Source: Acidovorax sp. (GTDB taxonomy: Bacteria; Pseudomonadota; Gammaproteobacteria; Burkholderiales; Burkholderiaceae_C). From it: a stretch of 60,284 bases of DNA. The translations under genes were made by a program, and so were the position numbers. The stretch covers positions 1 through 60,284 of the forward strand of contig NZ_JADHVT010000013.1 in assembly GCF_016783915.1 (NCBI RefSeq), written 5' to 3'. This document shows, in pieces, positions 37,798 through 46,861 of this stretch. A model generated the notes under the pieces. That model did not search any database. It was not told where the DNA came from and saw nothing but the letters and a program-made list of their open reading frames with translations. Each line of letters begins with the position of its first letter. Within the stretch, counting starts at the first letter, position 1.

Positions 37798-38187
37798 ATG
37801 CAAGGACTGCATCTCACCGCCGATCTCCATGGCTGCCGTTGTGCCCCCGCCTGGTTGCTGGACGCCACCGCCCTGGGCCTTGCCTGTACCGATGCGGTGC
37901 GCGTCGCCGGGCTGCAGCCTGTGGGGCAGTTGTTTCACGAATTTCCGGCCACCGCGCAGGGCCCGGGCGGGGTGACTGCCACGGTGTTGCTGGCCGAGTC
38001 GCATCTGTGCGTGCACACGTGGCCCGAGCAGCGCGGCGTGACGCTGGATGTGTATGTGTGCAATTTCGGCGCCGACCATTCGGCCAAGGCGCGTGCCTTG
38101 ATGGACGCCCTGCTCGCCCTGTTCGACCCCACCACCGTGGAGCGCCATGCGCTGCAGCGGGGCGTTGTGAACGGGGTGGCGTCATGA
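37798..38187 (+). CDS. speD: S-adenosylmethionine decarboxylase-like proenzyme
   Basis: This 129-residue protein of the prokaryotic class 1B AdoMet decarboxylase type would make decarboxylated SAM, the aminopropyl donor for spermidine. The self-processing Ser is Ser68 in [14 protein letters not shown], and Cys83 in the VYVCNFG region fits the catalytic Cys. No spermidine synthase gene is adjacent. The stop overlaps the ATG of the nucleotidyltransferase gene (ATGA). Confidence 0.85.
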   Translation: MQGLHLTADLHGCRCAPAWLLDATALGLACTDAVRVAGLQPVGQLFHEFPATAQGPGGVTATVLLAESHLCVHTWPEQRGVTLDVYVCNFGADHSAKARALMDALLALFDPTTVERHALQRGVVNGVAS

Positions 38188-38960
38188 GTACCGCCCGCCA
38201 CCCGATTCCTGCCCTGCTGCTCGCCGCAGGCCGGGGCGAGCGCATGCGCCCCCTGACCGACGTGACCCCCAAACCCCTGCTGCAAGTGCAAGGCCAGCCG
38301 CTGTTGCAGTGGCACCTGCAGGCACTGCTGGACGCAGGCGTGGGGCGGGCTGTGATCAACACCGCATGGCTGGGGGGGCAGATCAGTGCGTATTTTTCCA
38401 GTGTTTTTGCCTCCAGGCGCAGGTTTAATATGCCTGAGCAGCTATCAATTTCATACTCGCACGAAGGGGTGGACTTTGGCGGCGCGCTGGAAACCGCCGG
38501 GGGCATTGCCCGTGCATTGCCCCAGCTCGGCCCGGTGTTCTGGCTGGCCGCGGGCGATGTGTTTGCGCCTGATTTTGTGTTCGACACCGCGGCGGTGGCC
38601 GCTTTCGAGGCCAGCGACCATCTGGCTCACCTGTGGCTGGTGCCCAACCCGGCCCACAACCCGCGCGGCGACTTTGGCCTGTCGGCCGGCGGCCTGGCGC
38701 TGAACCTGCCCGCCGACGACCCCGCGCCGCGTTACACCTACAGCACCATCGCCTTGCTGCGCGCCGAGCTGTTTGCGGCGCCCTGGTGTGACATTCCACC
38801 GGGCAATCCTGGCGGCATCAAAGCCCCGCTGGCGCCGCTGCTTCGCCGTGCGATGGACAATGGCCGCGTCAGCGCGCAGCTCTACACCGGTCGCTGGACC
38901 GATGTGGGCACGCCCGAACGGCTGGCCGAACTCAACTCCCTTTCTTCCGACGCGCCATGA
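38184..38960 (+). CDS. murU: Nucleotidyltransferase, N-acetylmuramate-1-phosphate uridylyltransferase (MurU) type
   Basis: This 258-residue sugar nucleotidyltransferase has the activation loop LLLAAGRGERMRPLTDVTPK and PKPLL, then DFGGALETAGGIARALPQL and the metal-binding LAAGDVF. It resembles MurU, which returns muramic acid from cell-wall recycling to UDP-MurNAc. Residues 72-91 (around SVFASRRRFNMPEQLSIS) are encoded by a dispersed repeat that is otherwise intergenic, inserted in frame in the loop before SYSHEGVDFGG. Whether the enzyme stays active is unknown. It overlaps speD by ATGA and pepP by ATGA. Confidence 0.82.
   Translation: MSTARHPIPALLLAAGRGERMRPLTDVTPKPLLQVQGQPLLQWHLQALLDAGVGRAVINTAWLGGQISAYFSSVFASRRRFNMPEQLSISYSHEGVDFGGALETAGGIARALPQLGPVFWLAAGDVFAPDFVFDTAAVAAFEASDHLAHLWLVPNPAHNPRGDFGLSAGGLALNLPADDPAPRYTYSTIALLRAELFAAPWCDIPPGNPGGIKAPLAPLLRRAMDNGRVSAQLYTGRWTDVGTPERLAELNSLSSDAP
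38404..38457 (+). repeat. Short dispersed repeat, copy E, inside a coding sequence
   Basis: This copy reads CTCCAGGCGCAGGTTTAATA and then GAGCAGCTATCAATTTCATA. It is aligned with the intergenic copies at 2248, 11896, 25690 and 30022 (GGCGC block, AT-rich middle, CAGCTATCAATT). It lies wholly within the murU-like reading frame without breaking it. Confidence 0.65.
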
Positions 38961-40354
38961 ACACCACCGTGCCTGCCTCCGTCTACGCCCAGCGCCGCGC
39001 GCACCTGGCTGCCCAGCTGGGCCCTGGGGGTATCGCGATCATTCCCACGGCGCTGGAGCGCCCGCGCAACCGGGACAGCGATTTTTTGTTCCGCCATGAC
39101 AGCTACTTCTACTACCTGACTGGCTTCACCGAGCCCGGCGCCTGCCTGGTGCTGGCGCACGATGGCCGCAGCACGCTGTTTTGCCAGCCCAAGGACCTGG
39201 AGCGCGAGATCTGGGACGGCTATCGCCTCGGCCCGGCCGCTGCGCCCGCAGCCTTGGGCGTGGACGCGGCGCATTCGATGGCGGAGCTGGACAGCAAGCT
39301 GCCGCGCCTGCTCGAAAACACGGCCTGCGTCTGGTACCCGTTTGCCACACACAGCGGCCTGGCCGCGCGGGTGGAAGGCTGGCTCAACGGGGTGCGTGGC
39401 CGTGTGCGCTATGGCGCCATCTGCCCTGCCGAGCAGAACGATCTGTGCACCTTGCTCGACGAGATGCGCCTGTTCAAGGACGCGCACGAGCAGGACATCA
39501 TGCGCCGCGCCAGCGCCATCAGCGCGCAGGCCCATATCCGCGCCATGCAGCGCTCCGCCCGCATGCTGCGCGCAGGCGAGGATGTGCGCGAGTACCACCT
39601 CGACGCCGAGCTGCTGCATGCGTTCCGCGACGCCGGCTCGCAGTACCCGGCCTACAGTTCCATCGTGGCGGCCGGCGCGAACGCCTGCGTGCTGCATTAC
39701 CGTGCCGATGCGGCTCCGGTGCGCGATGGCGAGCTGGTGCTGATCGACGCGGGCTGCGAGTTGGACAGCTACGCCAGCGACATCACCCGCACCTTCCCGG
39801 CCAACGGCAAGTTCACGGGCCCACAGCGCGCGCTGTACGACCTGGTGCTGGCCAGCCAGGATGCGGCCGTGGCAGCCACCAAGGCCGGGGCGCGCTTCAA
39901 CGACCCGCACGATGCCACGGTGGCGGTGCTGGCGCAGGGCATGCTGGACCTGGGCCTGCTCGACAAGAACAAGGTGGGGTCGGCGCAGGACGTGGTCGAA
40001 AAGCGCGCCTACTTCCAGTTCTACATGCATCGCACCAGCCACTGGCTGGGCATGGACGTGCACGACTGCGGCAGCTATGTGGAGCCCGGTGAGGTGGGGC
40101 AGGTGAGCGAGCGCAAGGACCCGCTTTCGGGCGAGACCATCACCAACCGCCCCAGCCGTGTGCTGCGCCCCGGCATGGTGCTGACCATCGAGCCCGGCAT
40201 CTATGTGCGCCCCGCCGAATGGGTGCCCGAGCAGTTCCACAACATCGGCATCCGCATCGAAGACGATGCCATCGTCTCCGAGACGGGTTGTGAGCTGATC
40301 ACGCGCGGTGTCCCGGTGAAGGCCGATGAGATCGAAGCGTTGATGCGCGCCTGA
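38957..40354 (+). CDS. pepP: Xaa-Pro aminopeptidase (peptidase M24B)
   Basis: This 465-residue dinuclear metallopeptidase removes an N-terminal residue before proline. An N-terminal AMP_N domain (about 1-170, with RNRDSDFLFRHDSYFYYLTG) precedes the creatinase fold. Metal ligands are seen as Asp in ELVLIDAGCELD, Asp in YASDITRTFP, His in HRTSHWLGMDVHDCG, Glu in LTIEPGIYV and Glu in GIRIEDDAIV. It overlaps the murU-like gene by four bases. Confidence 0.96.
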   Translation: MNTTVPASVYAQRRAHLAAQLGPGGIAIIPTALERPRNRDSDFLFRHDSYFYYLTGFTEPGACLVLAHDGRSTLFCQPKDLEREIWDGYRLGPAAAPAALGVDAAHSMAELDSKLPRLLENTACVWYPFATHSGLAARVEGWLNGVRGRVRYGAICPAEQNDLCTLLDEMRLFKDAHEQDIMRRASAISAQAHIRAMQRSARMLRAGEDVREYHLDAELLHAFRDAGSQYPAYSSIVAAGANACVLHYRADAAPVRDGELVLIDAGCELDSYASDITRTFPANGKFTGPQRALYDLVLASQDAAVAATKAGARFNDPHDATVAVLAQGMLDLGLLDKNKVGSAQDVVEKRAYFQFYMHRTSHWLGMDVHDCGSYVEPGEVGQVSERKDPLSGETITNRPSRVLRPGMVLTIEPGIYVRPAEWVPEQFHNIGIRIEDDAIVSETGCELITRGVPVKADEIEALMRA

Positions 40355-40368
40355 GCGCGGGCAAAACC

Positions 40369-41160
40369 ATGGCCGTGGACAACGCTGCCGAGGCAGACGC
40401 GGCGCGTGCTCCGGTGCAACCCAGTAAGTGGCGGCTGGGCGGCGCGCTGTGGCTGCTGGGCATGCCCGGCGTGGTCGCAGTGGTCTGGGCACTGTTTCCT
40501 ACCTTGAAGGCCAACGAGGCCCTGTTGCCGTTGCCGCTGCCACTGGGGGCTGTGCTGCTGCTCAGCGGGCTGCAGACCGCCATGCTGTTGGCTCTGGCCG
40601 TGACGCTGGGGGTGTGGCTGGCACCCCGCGTGGGCTTGCGTGTACCCGCAGTGTCTTGCTTGCTAGTCGGCCAGCCCATCGGTCCGGCGCTGCGCGCGCA
40701 GCTTGTGCCCGGCATGGTGGGCGGTGTGGCGGGTGCTGCATGGCTGTGGGCGCTGTCCCAGGTGGCACCCACGGCGCTCCAGCCGTCAGACCCCGCAAGT
40801 GCCATGCCGCTGGGGGTCAAGCTGCTGTATGGCGGCATCACCGAAGAGCTGCTGGTGCGCAGGGGCATGATGACCCTGCTGCTGTGGCTGGGCTGGCGCG
40901 TGCTGCAGCGCGGGCAGCGCCAGCCGGGCAAGGTGTTGGTGGTTGTGGCGGTGCTGCTCAGTGCCCTCTTGTTTGCTTTTGGGCACCTGCCTGCAGCGCA
41001 GGCGCTGGCTGGAGTGTTGACCATGCCGGTCGTGGCGTTCGTTCTGGTGGGCAACACGGTCTTTGGCCTGGTGGCTGGCTGGCTTTATGCGCGCCATGGT
41101 CTGGAGTCAGCGATCATTGCGCACGTGCTGGCGCATCTGTTGTCATTCCCGGTGCTCTAA
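40369..41160 (+). CDS. CPBP-family intramembrane glutamic endopeptidase
   Basis: This 263-residue integral membrane protein has about seven hydrophobic segments. It carries the CPBP/Abi signature: EELLVRR (EExxxR) at about residue 157 and the later FAFGHLPAAQ and ARHGLESAIIAHVLAH motifs that supply the catalytic and metal-coordinating residues. Family members process prenylated or other membrane substrates. It begins 15 bases after pepP and is the last gene before the pyk-fragment junction. Confidence 0.88.
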   Translation: MAVDNAAEADAARAPVQPSKWRLGGALWLLGMPGVVAVVWALFPTLKANEALLPLPLPLGAVLLLSGLQTAMLLALAVTLGVWLAPRVGLRVPAVSCLLVGQPIGPALRAQLVPGMVGGVAGAAWLWALSQVAPTALQPSDPASAMPLGVKLLYGGITEELLVRRGMMTLLLWLGWRVLQRGQRQPGKVLVVVAVLLSALLFAFGHLPAAQALAGVLTMPVVAFVLVGNTVFGLVAGWLYARHGLESAIIAHVLAHLLSFPVL

Positions 41161-41203
41161 CGGGGCGCTGAGTCACAGAGCGGATGCAAGGGGTAACTCC
41201 CAA

Positions 41204-41355
41204 GTAACCGCTTCGTGTGAAAATTGCAACTCTATTACGTATCCAACGGCCGAGAGAAAAGAGACATGTCCATGTCTACCCGCCGCGCCACCAAGATTGT
41301 TGCTACCCTGTGCCCCGCATCGAGTGGCGCAGCACTTCTGGATGCCATGATCTGA
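41204..41355 (+). pseudogene. Truncated copy of the pyk promoter and 5' end
   Basis: Bases 41204-41352 align without gaps to 50578-50726, the leader and first 29 codons of the intact pyruvate kinase gene. By hand count there are about 17 mismatches in 149. The reading frame starts at the ATG at 41266 (MSMSTRRATKIVATLCPASS) and stops at a TGA at 41353, immediately after the homology ends. It is a dead fragment marking the left edge of the 41.4-50.6 kb block. Confidence 0.9.
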
Positions 41356-41367
41356 TCGGTAGAGCTT

Positions 41368-41401
41368 GCCAGCCGGCCTGCGCGCTCTCGTGCCGGCTGG
41401 C
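41368..41401. repeat. Ten-base-pair inverted repeat at the block boundary
   Basis: GCCAGCCGGC (41368-41377) and GCCGGCTGGC (41392-41401) form a perfect stem with a 14-base loop, 16 bases right of the pyk-fragment end. No T-run follows on either strand, so it is not a classical terminator. It lies about 100 bases past the stop of the gamma-glutamyltransferase-family gene. Confidence 0.6.
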
Positions 41402-41499
41402 GTTCGGGCTCCTCCAGTGCGAATGCCTGGCCTGTGAGGTCAAAGCAAGGCTGGTTAACGGGGCTGCACCCCACGGTTACACAACGCGCGGTCCAGGGT

Positions 41500-43086
41500 T
41501 CAGAGCGCAGCCACTGCGCCGTCGCTGCGTGGGTCTGCCGCGCCTTCGATGAGTCCATTTGGGTGGCGCACCAAGGCACCCGCGTGGCCCATGGTGTCAC
41601 TGAAGGCTTCGGGCAGCACTTCCACCGCATGACCTGCTGCCTTGAGGGCTTGAACCAGCGCCGGATCGAAGCGGCTCTCCAGCTTCAGCGAAGTGCTCAC
41701 ATCGCCCCAGGTGCGCCCCAACAGCCAGCGTGGCGCGCTGACCGCTTGCTGCAGTGGCTGGCCAAAACGTGCGTACCGGGTAAACACTGCGGCTTGCGTC
41801 TGGGGTTGCCCCTCGCCGCCCATGGTGCCGTACGGCATGACGCGCCCGTCGTCAAATAGCGCCAGGGAGGGGTTGAGCGTATGAAAGGGCTTGTGGCCAG
41901 GCCGCAGGCTATTGAGCGCTTGCGGGTCCAGCGAAAAGCTGGTGCCGCGGTTTTGCCAGCACACACCGGTGTCTTGCAGCACGGTGCCTGAGCCAAACTC
42001 CCAGTAAACACTCTGGATAAAGCTGACCGCGCGGCCCTGCTGGTCGATACAGCCCATCCAGATAGTGTCGCCCGGCTTGCCCTGGTCGGGCCACGCCAGC
42101 GCACGCGCCGGATCGATTTGGGCGGCTAGCTCGTCCAGCGCCTGCGGGGCAAGAAAGCTCTGGGGCTCTGCGGGCAGGCGCTGCGGATCGGTCACGACGC
42201 GATCGCGCACCCGAAACGCGCGTTTGGTGGACTCCACCAGCCCGTGCAGGTGGGCAAAACCTTCGCCTTCGGTCACGCCCAGGCGCTCGAAGAGCCCCAG
42301 AATCATCAGCGCCGACAGGCCTTGCGTCGGGGGCGGCAGGTTGTACACCGCGCTGTCGCTCAGACGCACGCACAAGGCTTGCACCACTTGCGCCCGGTAA
42401 GCCGCCAGGTCGCTGGCCCGCACAGGGCTGCCCACACGCTCCAGCTCGGCGGACATGCGGGCCGCTAGCTCGCCGCGGTAAAAGTCGTCCAGCCCGCGTT
42501 CGGCCAGCTGTTGCAGCGTGTTGCCCAGCGCGGGCTGCTGCAGGACATGCCCCGGCTCGGGCGGGGCGCCGTTGACGAGGTAGGTCTGTGCAAAGCCCGG
42601 GGAGTCTTTCAGGCCGTCGAGCTTCAGGCGCGTGAGTTCGCTCTGGCTCCTGGTCACCGCCACGCCTTCGTGGGCGTGGCGAATGGCGTCTTGCAGTAGG
42701 CGCGGCAGTGGCAGCGCTGGGCCCCAGGCGCTGGCGATTTCCAGGGCCTTGGCCCAGCCCCCGATGGTGCCTGCAACGGTGAGTGCCGCCTTGGGGCCCC
42801 GGGAGGGAATGGCCTCCAGCCCTGCATAAAAATCAGGCGTAGCCATCGCAGCAGATGGGCCACATGCATCAATGGCCACCGGGGGCTTGCCGGGTTCGTG
42901 GATAAGCCAAAAGCCGTCGCCACCGATGGCATTCATGTGGGGGTACACCACAGCAATTGCGGCAGCGGCGGCCACCATGGCCTCCACTGCGTTTCCGCCG
43001 TCACGCAGGACGTCTCGCCCCGCTTGGGCTGCAAGATGGTGTGGTGCGACATGCATGCCGCCCAAAGCTTTGAGTGTGTGGATCAT
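41500..43086 (-). CDS. Gamma-glutamyltransferase family protein (HpxW/YwrD-like Ntn-hydrolase)
   Basis: This 528-residue self-processing Ntn-hydrolase has no signal peptide, unlike periplasmic GGT. The expected nucleophile is Thr341 in KPGDTIWMGCIDQQG, with the small subunit after it, and PYGTMGGEGQPQTQA carries the conserved Gly-Gly. The opening APHHLAAQAGRDVLRDGGNA and VYPHMNAIGGDGFWLI resembles HpxW, an oxamate amidohydrolase, and cytoplasmic GGTs. It is probably the last gene of a minus-strand operon with a peptide-type importer, so it may hydrolyse an imported gamma-glutamyl or amide compound. Confidence 0.85.
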   Translation of the reverse strand: MIHTLKALGGMHVAPHHLAAQAGRDVLRDGGNAVEAMVAAAAAIAVVYPHMNAIGGDGFWLIHEPGKPPVAIDACGPSAAMATPDFYAGLEAIPSRGPKAALTVAGTIGGWAKALEIASAWGPALPLPRLLQDAIRHAHEGVAVTRSQSELTRLKLDGLKDSPGFAQTYLVNGAPPEPGHVLQQPALGNTLQQLAERGLDDFYRGELAARMSAELERVGSPVRASDLAAYRAQVVQALCVRLSDSAVYNLPPPTQGLSALMILGLFERLGVTEGEGFAHLHGLVESTKRAFRVRDRVVTDPQRLPAEPQSFLAPQALDELAAQIDPARALAWPDQGKPGDTIWMGCIDQQGRAVSFIQSVYWEFGSGTVLQDTGVCWQNRGTSFSLDPQALNSLRPGHKPFHTLNPSLALFDDGRVMPYGTMGGEGQPQTQAAVFTRYARFGQPLQQAVSAPRWLLGRTWGDVSTSLKLESRFDPALVQALKAAGHAVEVLPEAFSDTMGHAGALVRHPNGLIEGAADPRSDGAVAAL

Positions 43087-43105
43087 TCGTTGTCTCTTGG
43101 AAGTT

Positions 43106-43942
43106 TTAGTTGAATAGGGTGTAGGTCATGTGCAGCGCGGTCAGTGCCAGGAAGCAGGCGAATTCCATGCGCAACAGTCGGGCGTCAACGCTGGGCGCAA
43201 GCTTTGTACCCAGTGCAGCCGCGGCCATACTCGCAGGTGCGATCAGCGCTACGGCAAGGAGGTTGACGTACCCCCAACTCCACGGTGGCAGGCCGGCCAC
43301 ATGGGTGCCATTGATGATGAAGGCGAGCGTGCCCGCAATCCCGATCACGATGCCCAGCGTGGCACTTGCGCTGACTGCGGTGGGCAGCGGCACCCGCAAC
43401 GCATGAAAAATGGGTGCCGACAGTGCGCTGCCGCCCATGCCAGTGAGGGTGGCCAGGCTGCCTATACCACCACCGATGAGCGTAGTGCCGACCGATCCTG
43501 GCAAGCCTGCGCCCAGCGCAAAGCCGGCAGGCCAGAAGGCCATATTCGCCGCTATCGAAATCGCTACACAGGCAAATAGGCCTGTGAGCCAACCACTGCC
43601 CAGGTAGTGGCTGGCCAGTGCCGACAGCATCACCCCCATGATGAGACCCGGTATCAATTGCTGGATCAGCATCTTGTCCAGATTGCCTTGCTGCGTGAGC
43701 GTCCAACGGGACACGATGGTCACTGGAATACTGGCCGCCAGGGAGGTGCCCACCGTCAGATGCATCCGTACCGATTCATCAATGCCTTGCAGGGTGAACA
43801 GGTGGTAGAGGACGGGCGCGATCACGAGGCCACTTCCTGTTCCGAGCAAGCCAGCTAACAGGCCCGCAATGGCCCCCACTGCGAGCAAAGCAGCGACTGA
43901 CCCGACAAACTCGGCGGTTGCTTGGGCGTACAGCAGGTCCAT
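43106..43942 (-). CDS. TauE/SafE (TSUP) family membrane permease
   Basis: This 278-residue protein has about eight membrane helices and the duplicated TSUP pattern (GAIAGLLAGLLGTGSGLVIA and later GGGIGSLATLTGMGGSALSA). Members move sulfite, sulfoacetate or other organic anions across the inner membrane. It lies 19 bases from the GGT-family gene and 12 bases from the ABC ATPase gene. This suggests a shared pathway in which sulfur or an acid product is exported. Confidence 0.88.
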   Translation of the reverse strand: MDLLYAQATAEFVGSVAALLAVGAIAGLLAGLLGTGSGLVIAPVLYHLFTLQGIDESVRMHLTVGTSLAASIPVTIVSRWTLTQQGNLDKMLIQQLIPGLIMGVMLSALASHYLGSGWLTGLFACVAISIAANMAFWPAGFALGAGLPGSVGTTLIGGGIGSLATLTGMGGSALSAPIFHALRVPLPTAVSASATLGIVIGIAGTLAFIINGTHVAGLPPWSWGYVNLLAVALIAPASMAAAALGTKLAPSVDARLLRMEFACFLALTALHMTYTLFN

Positions 43943-43954
43943 GGTATGAGCCTC

Positions 43955-45010
43955 CTATGCAGGCACCACTGCAGCAAGGGGTGTCAGGGGGGTCAGGCAG
44001 GCCACCTGGCGTAACGCCGAGTAGCTCATCTGTGCAGGATCCGTTTGCTGGCATTCTTCGCTGGCAAAAACACAGCGCGAGCGAAACCGGCAGCCCTTGG
44101 GTAAGTTGGACGCGCTGGGTATTTCTCCTTGCAGGCTGACCGACAGAGGTGCGTCAAAACGCGGAAACGCATTCATCAGCGCCTGCGTGTACGGGTGCAG
44201 CGGAGCCTGGAGTACCTCGCGGGTCGGACCGGTTTCCACAATGCGGCCCAGGTACATCACGGCGACGCGCTCGCACAGATAAGCGGCAACCCCCAGGTCG
44301 TGCGTGACAAACACCATGGCCAAGCCATGGTCGCGCTGCAGATCCCGTAGCAAGTTCAGCAATTGCGCCTGTACGGACACATCCAGCCCGGCCACCGATT
44401 CGTCTGCGACGATCACCTTGGGCTCACAGGCCAGCGCCCTTGCCACTGCCACCCGGCGCACCTGCCCGCCAGAGAGTTCGCTGGGAAATTTGTGGCGCAC
44501 GTCGGTGGGCAGGCCCACCATGGCCAAGAGCTCATCGACCCGCGCCGGGATTTCGCCCTCATCGCGCAGGGCGTGCAGGCGCACCGGCTCCGCCAGCACC
44601 TCGGCCACCGACATGCGGGGGTTCAGCGAGCCCCTGGCGTCCTGGTAGATATAAGCTACCTCGCGTGCAAAGCGCCGGTGCTGCGCGGCACTGAAGGAGG
44701 CAGGCTCGTTGGCGCCATACAGCACGCGGCCGTTGGTGGCGGACTCCAGGCCCAGCATCACGCGCACCAGGGTGGATTTGCCGGAGCCGCTTTCACCCAC
44801 CAGCGCCAGAGATTCCCCGGCTTGGAGCGTGAGACGTATACCGTCGAGCGCCCGCAGCTGCCGGCGGCCACCATCGACCGGAAAGCTCTTTTCCACGTCC
44901 AGCAAGGAAAAGAGGGGCAGGGCTTGATGGGCGGTTGGCGCGTTCGAGCCTGTTGGGGCTGTGCGGGCTGTGGAGACGGGCAGGGCCAGTGGCTGGGTAT
45001 CGGGTTTCAT
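43955..45010 (-). CDS. Oligopeptide/dipeptide ABC transporter ATP-binding protein (OppF/DppF type)
   Basis: This 351-residue ATPase has Walker A VGESGSGKSTLVRVMLGLES, signature ELSGGQVRRVAVARALACEP and Walker B VIVADESVAGLDVSVQAQLL. The C-terminal oligopeptide-transporter extension has Cys residues (PKGCRFRSRCVFASEECQQT), a possible iron-sulfur or zinc site typical of the family. The N-terminus before the ATPase fold is about 30 residues long and low in complexity. It is preceded by the OppD-type gene with a 10-base gap. Confidence 0.92.
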   Translation of the reverse strand: MKPDTQPLALPVSTARTAPTGSNAPTAHQALPLFSLLDVEKSFPVDGGRRQLRALDGIRLTLQAGESLALVGESGSGKSTLVRVMLGLESATNGRVLYGANEPASFSAAQHRRFAREVAYIYQDARGSLNPRMSVAEVLAEPVRLHALRDEGEIPARVDELLAMVGLPTDVRHKFPSELSGGQVRRVAVARALACEPKVIVADESVAGLDVSVQAQLLNLLRDLQRDHGLAMVFVTHDLGVAAYLCERVAVMYLGRIVETGPTREVLQAPLHPYTQALMNAFPRFDAPLSVSLQGEIPSASNLPKGCRFRSRCVFASEECQQTDPAQMSYSALRQVACLTPLTPLAAVVPA

Positions 45011-45020
45011 AGCGTATCAC

Positions 45021-45962
45021 TCACAGGTTCCAGCAAGCCACGCGCACGGTGTCGTGCGCAGCAAGCTCGGGCTTTTCAGCGCTGCAGCGGGCACTGGCCA
45101 GGGCGCAGCGTGGGGCAAAACGGCAGCCCCCTGGCATGGCGGACAGCGGGGGAACCACGCCAGCAATGGGTTGCAGGCGTTCGGCATCGAACTCGATGGC
45201 GCTTGCCCGTAGCCCTTGGGTGTAGGGGTGGCGCGGGTGGTTGAGCACTTCTGCGGCGGGCCCCTCCTCAACGATCTGGCCGGCATACATAACGGCTACG
45301 CGGTCGGCTACCTGCGTTGCCAATGCGAGGTCGTGCAAGACAAAAATGGCCGATGCACCCAGTGCACGCACCCGGTCCAGCAGCAGCGCCATGATCTGGG
45401 CCTGTATGGTCACGTCCAGGGCGCTGGTGGGTTCGTCGGCGATGAGCAGCTGCGGCTCGCAGGCCAGTGCCATGGCAATCATCACGCGCTGCTGCATACC
45501 GCCCGATAGCTCGTGCGGGTAGGCCTGCAGGCGGGATACGGGGTCTGCAATGCCCACGCTGGCCAGCAGTTCGATGGCCCGCGCCTTGCACGCGGCTTTG
45601 GACAAGCCCCGGTGCCGTTGCAGCGGTTCTGACAGATGGCTGAGCACGCTGAAGCAGGGGTTCAGCGCTGCGGAGGCATCCTGAAAGATCATGCCCATGC
45701 GCACGCCGCGCAGGGGCCGCAGCACGCGTTCGGGGGCGGTCACCACGTCCACGTCACCCACCATCAGGCGGCCTTGCAGCTGCACCTCTGGCGGGCGCAC
45801 CAGGCCCATGGCGGCATAGGCCAGCGTGGATTTCCCAGCACCAGATTCCCCGATGAGTGCTAGTGTCTGGCCTGCGGGCAGATGCAGTGACACGTCATCG
45901 AGCACAGCCACGCCGTTGCGGCGCAGCGTCAGGTGCTCTACTTGCAAAGAGGCTTGGCTCAT
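45021..45962 (-). CDS. Oligopeptide/dipeptide ABC transporter ATP-binding protein (OppD/DppD type)
   Basis: This 313-residue ATPase has Walker [21 protein letters not shown], signature [20 protein letters not shown], Walker [21 protein letters not shown] and the C-terminal cysteine block [18 protein letters not shown]. It overlaps the permease gene downstream on the map by four bases (45959-45962), consistent with translation coupling in the minus-strand operon. Confidence 0.93.
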   Translation of the reverse strand: MSQASLQVEHLTLRRNGVAVLDDVSLHLPAGQTLALIGESGAGKSTLAYAAMGLVRPPEVQLQGRLMVGDVDVVTAPERVLRPLRGVRMGMIFQDASAALNPCFSVLSHLSEPLQRHRGLSKAACKARAIELLASVGIADPVSRLQAYPHELSGGMQQRVMIAMALACEPQLLIADEPTSALDVTIQAQIMALLLDRVRALGASAIFVLHDLALATQVADRVAVMYAGQIVEEGPAAEVLNHPRHPYTQGLRASAIEFDAERLQPIAGVVPPLSAMPGGCRFAPRCALASARCSAEKPELAAHDTVRVACWNL

Positions 45963-46861
45963 GGCTTGTCTCCCCGGGTCTTCGGGTCGAGCGCATCGCG
46001 CAACCCCTCGGCCATCAGGTTCAGGCCGATCAGTAGCGTGGCCAGGGCCAGGCCGGGCATGCCGGCCATCCAGGGCGCCATGCTCACAAAGCCGCGCCCC
46101 TCGGCAATCATGAGACCCCAGTCGGGTGTGGGCGGCACCACGCCCAGGCCCAGGAATGACAAGCCCGAGGCCAGCAAAATGGCAATCGATATGCGCATGC
46201 CGGCCTGGATGAGGATCGGCGAGGCGATATTGGGCAGCACATGGCGGCGCACGATCTCGCGCTCGGGCACGCCCATGAGCCGAGCGGCTTCAATGAACGG
46301 GCGCGCCTTGACCTGCAGCACATCCGCGCGCACGGTGCGCGCAAAAGGGCCCACAAACGACAGCGCCAAAGCCAAAATCACGTTGTTCATGCCCAGCCCC
46401 AGCACCGCCATGAACGCCATGGCCATGATGAGTTCCGGGAAGGCCAGCAGGCCATCCACCACGCGCATCAGCACCCACTCGGTACGGCCACCGCGCAGGC
46501 CGGCGAGCAGGCCCACCGCCACGCCCACCACCAGGCCCAGTGCGACCGATGCAAACCCGATCCACAGTGCTGAGCGCGCCCCGTAGAACACGCGCGACAA
46601 AATGTCTTGGCCAAAGGAGTCGGTGCCCATCCAGTGCTGGGCACTGGGGCCCTGCATGGCATCCATGAAGTTTTGTTCGGTGGGCGGGTACGGTGCCAGC
46701 ACGGGGGCAAACACCGCCGCCACCACAAAGGCCAGCACGATGCCCATGCCTGCCATGGCTTTTTGCTGGCGCCGCAGCAGTTGCCACGAACGCATGAGGT
46801 GCCGGGTCAGGCGCTGCCACGGCGAAGGGCCGCTGGCCCGGATGTTGGAGTCAGCGAGCAT
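45959..46861 (-). CDS. Oligopeptide/dipeptide ABC transporter permease (OppC/DppC type)
   Basis: This 300-residue inner-membrane permease starts at 46861 (MLADSNIRASGPSPWQRLTR), 10 bases inside the end of the OppB-type gene; an upstream start at 46882 is possible. It has the OppC N-terminal segment YPPTEQNFMDAMQGPSAQHW, then GTDSFGQDILSRVFYGARSA. The coupling loop RLMGVPEREIVRRHVLPNIA contacts the ATPases. Confidence 0.92.
   Translation of the reverse strand: MLADSNIRASGPSPWQRLTRHLMRSWQLLRRQQKAMAGMGIVLAFVVAAVFAPVLAPYPPTEQNFMDAMQGPSAQHWMGTDSFGQDILSRVFYGARSALWIGFASVALGLVVGVAVGLLAGLRGGRTEWVLMRVVDGLLAFPELIMAMAFMAVLGLGMNNVILALALSFVGPFARTVRADVLQVKARPFIEAARLMGVPEREIVRRHVLPNIASPILIQAGMRISIAILLASGLSFLGLGVVPPTPDWGLMIAEGRGFVSMAPWMAGMPGLALATLLIGLNLMAEGLRDALDPKTRGDKP

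Noticed and set aside
41161-41355. Reading the pyk fragment as a functional small protein of 29 residues
   Set aside because: It ends exactly where homology to pyk ends and would encode only the first strand of the pyruvate kinase barrel. A remnant is the simpler explanation.
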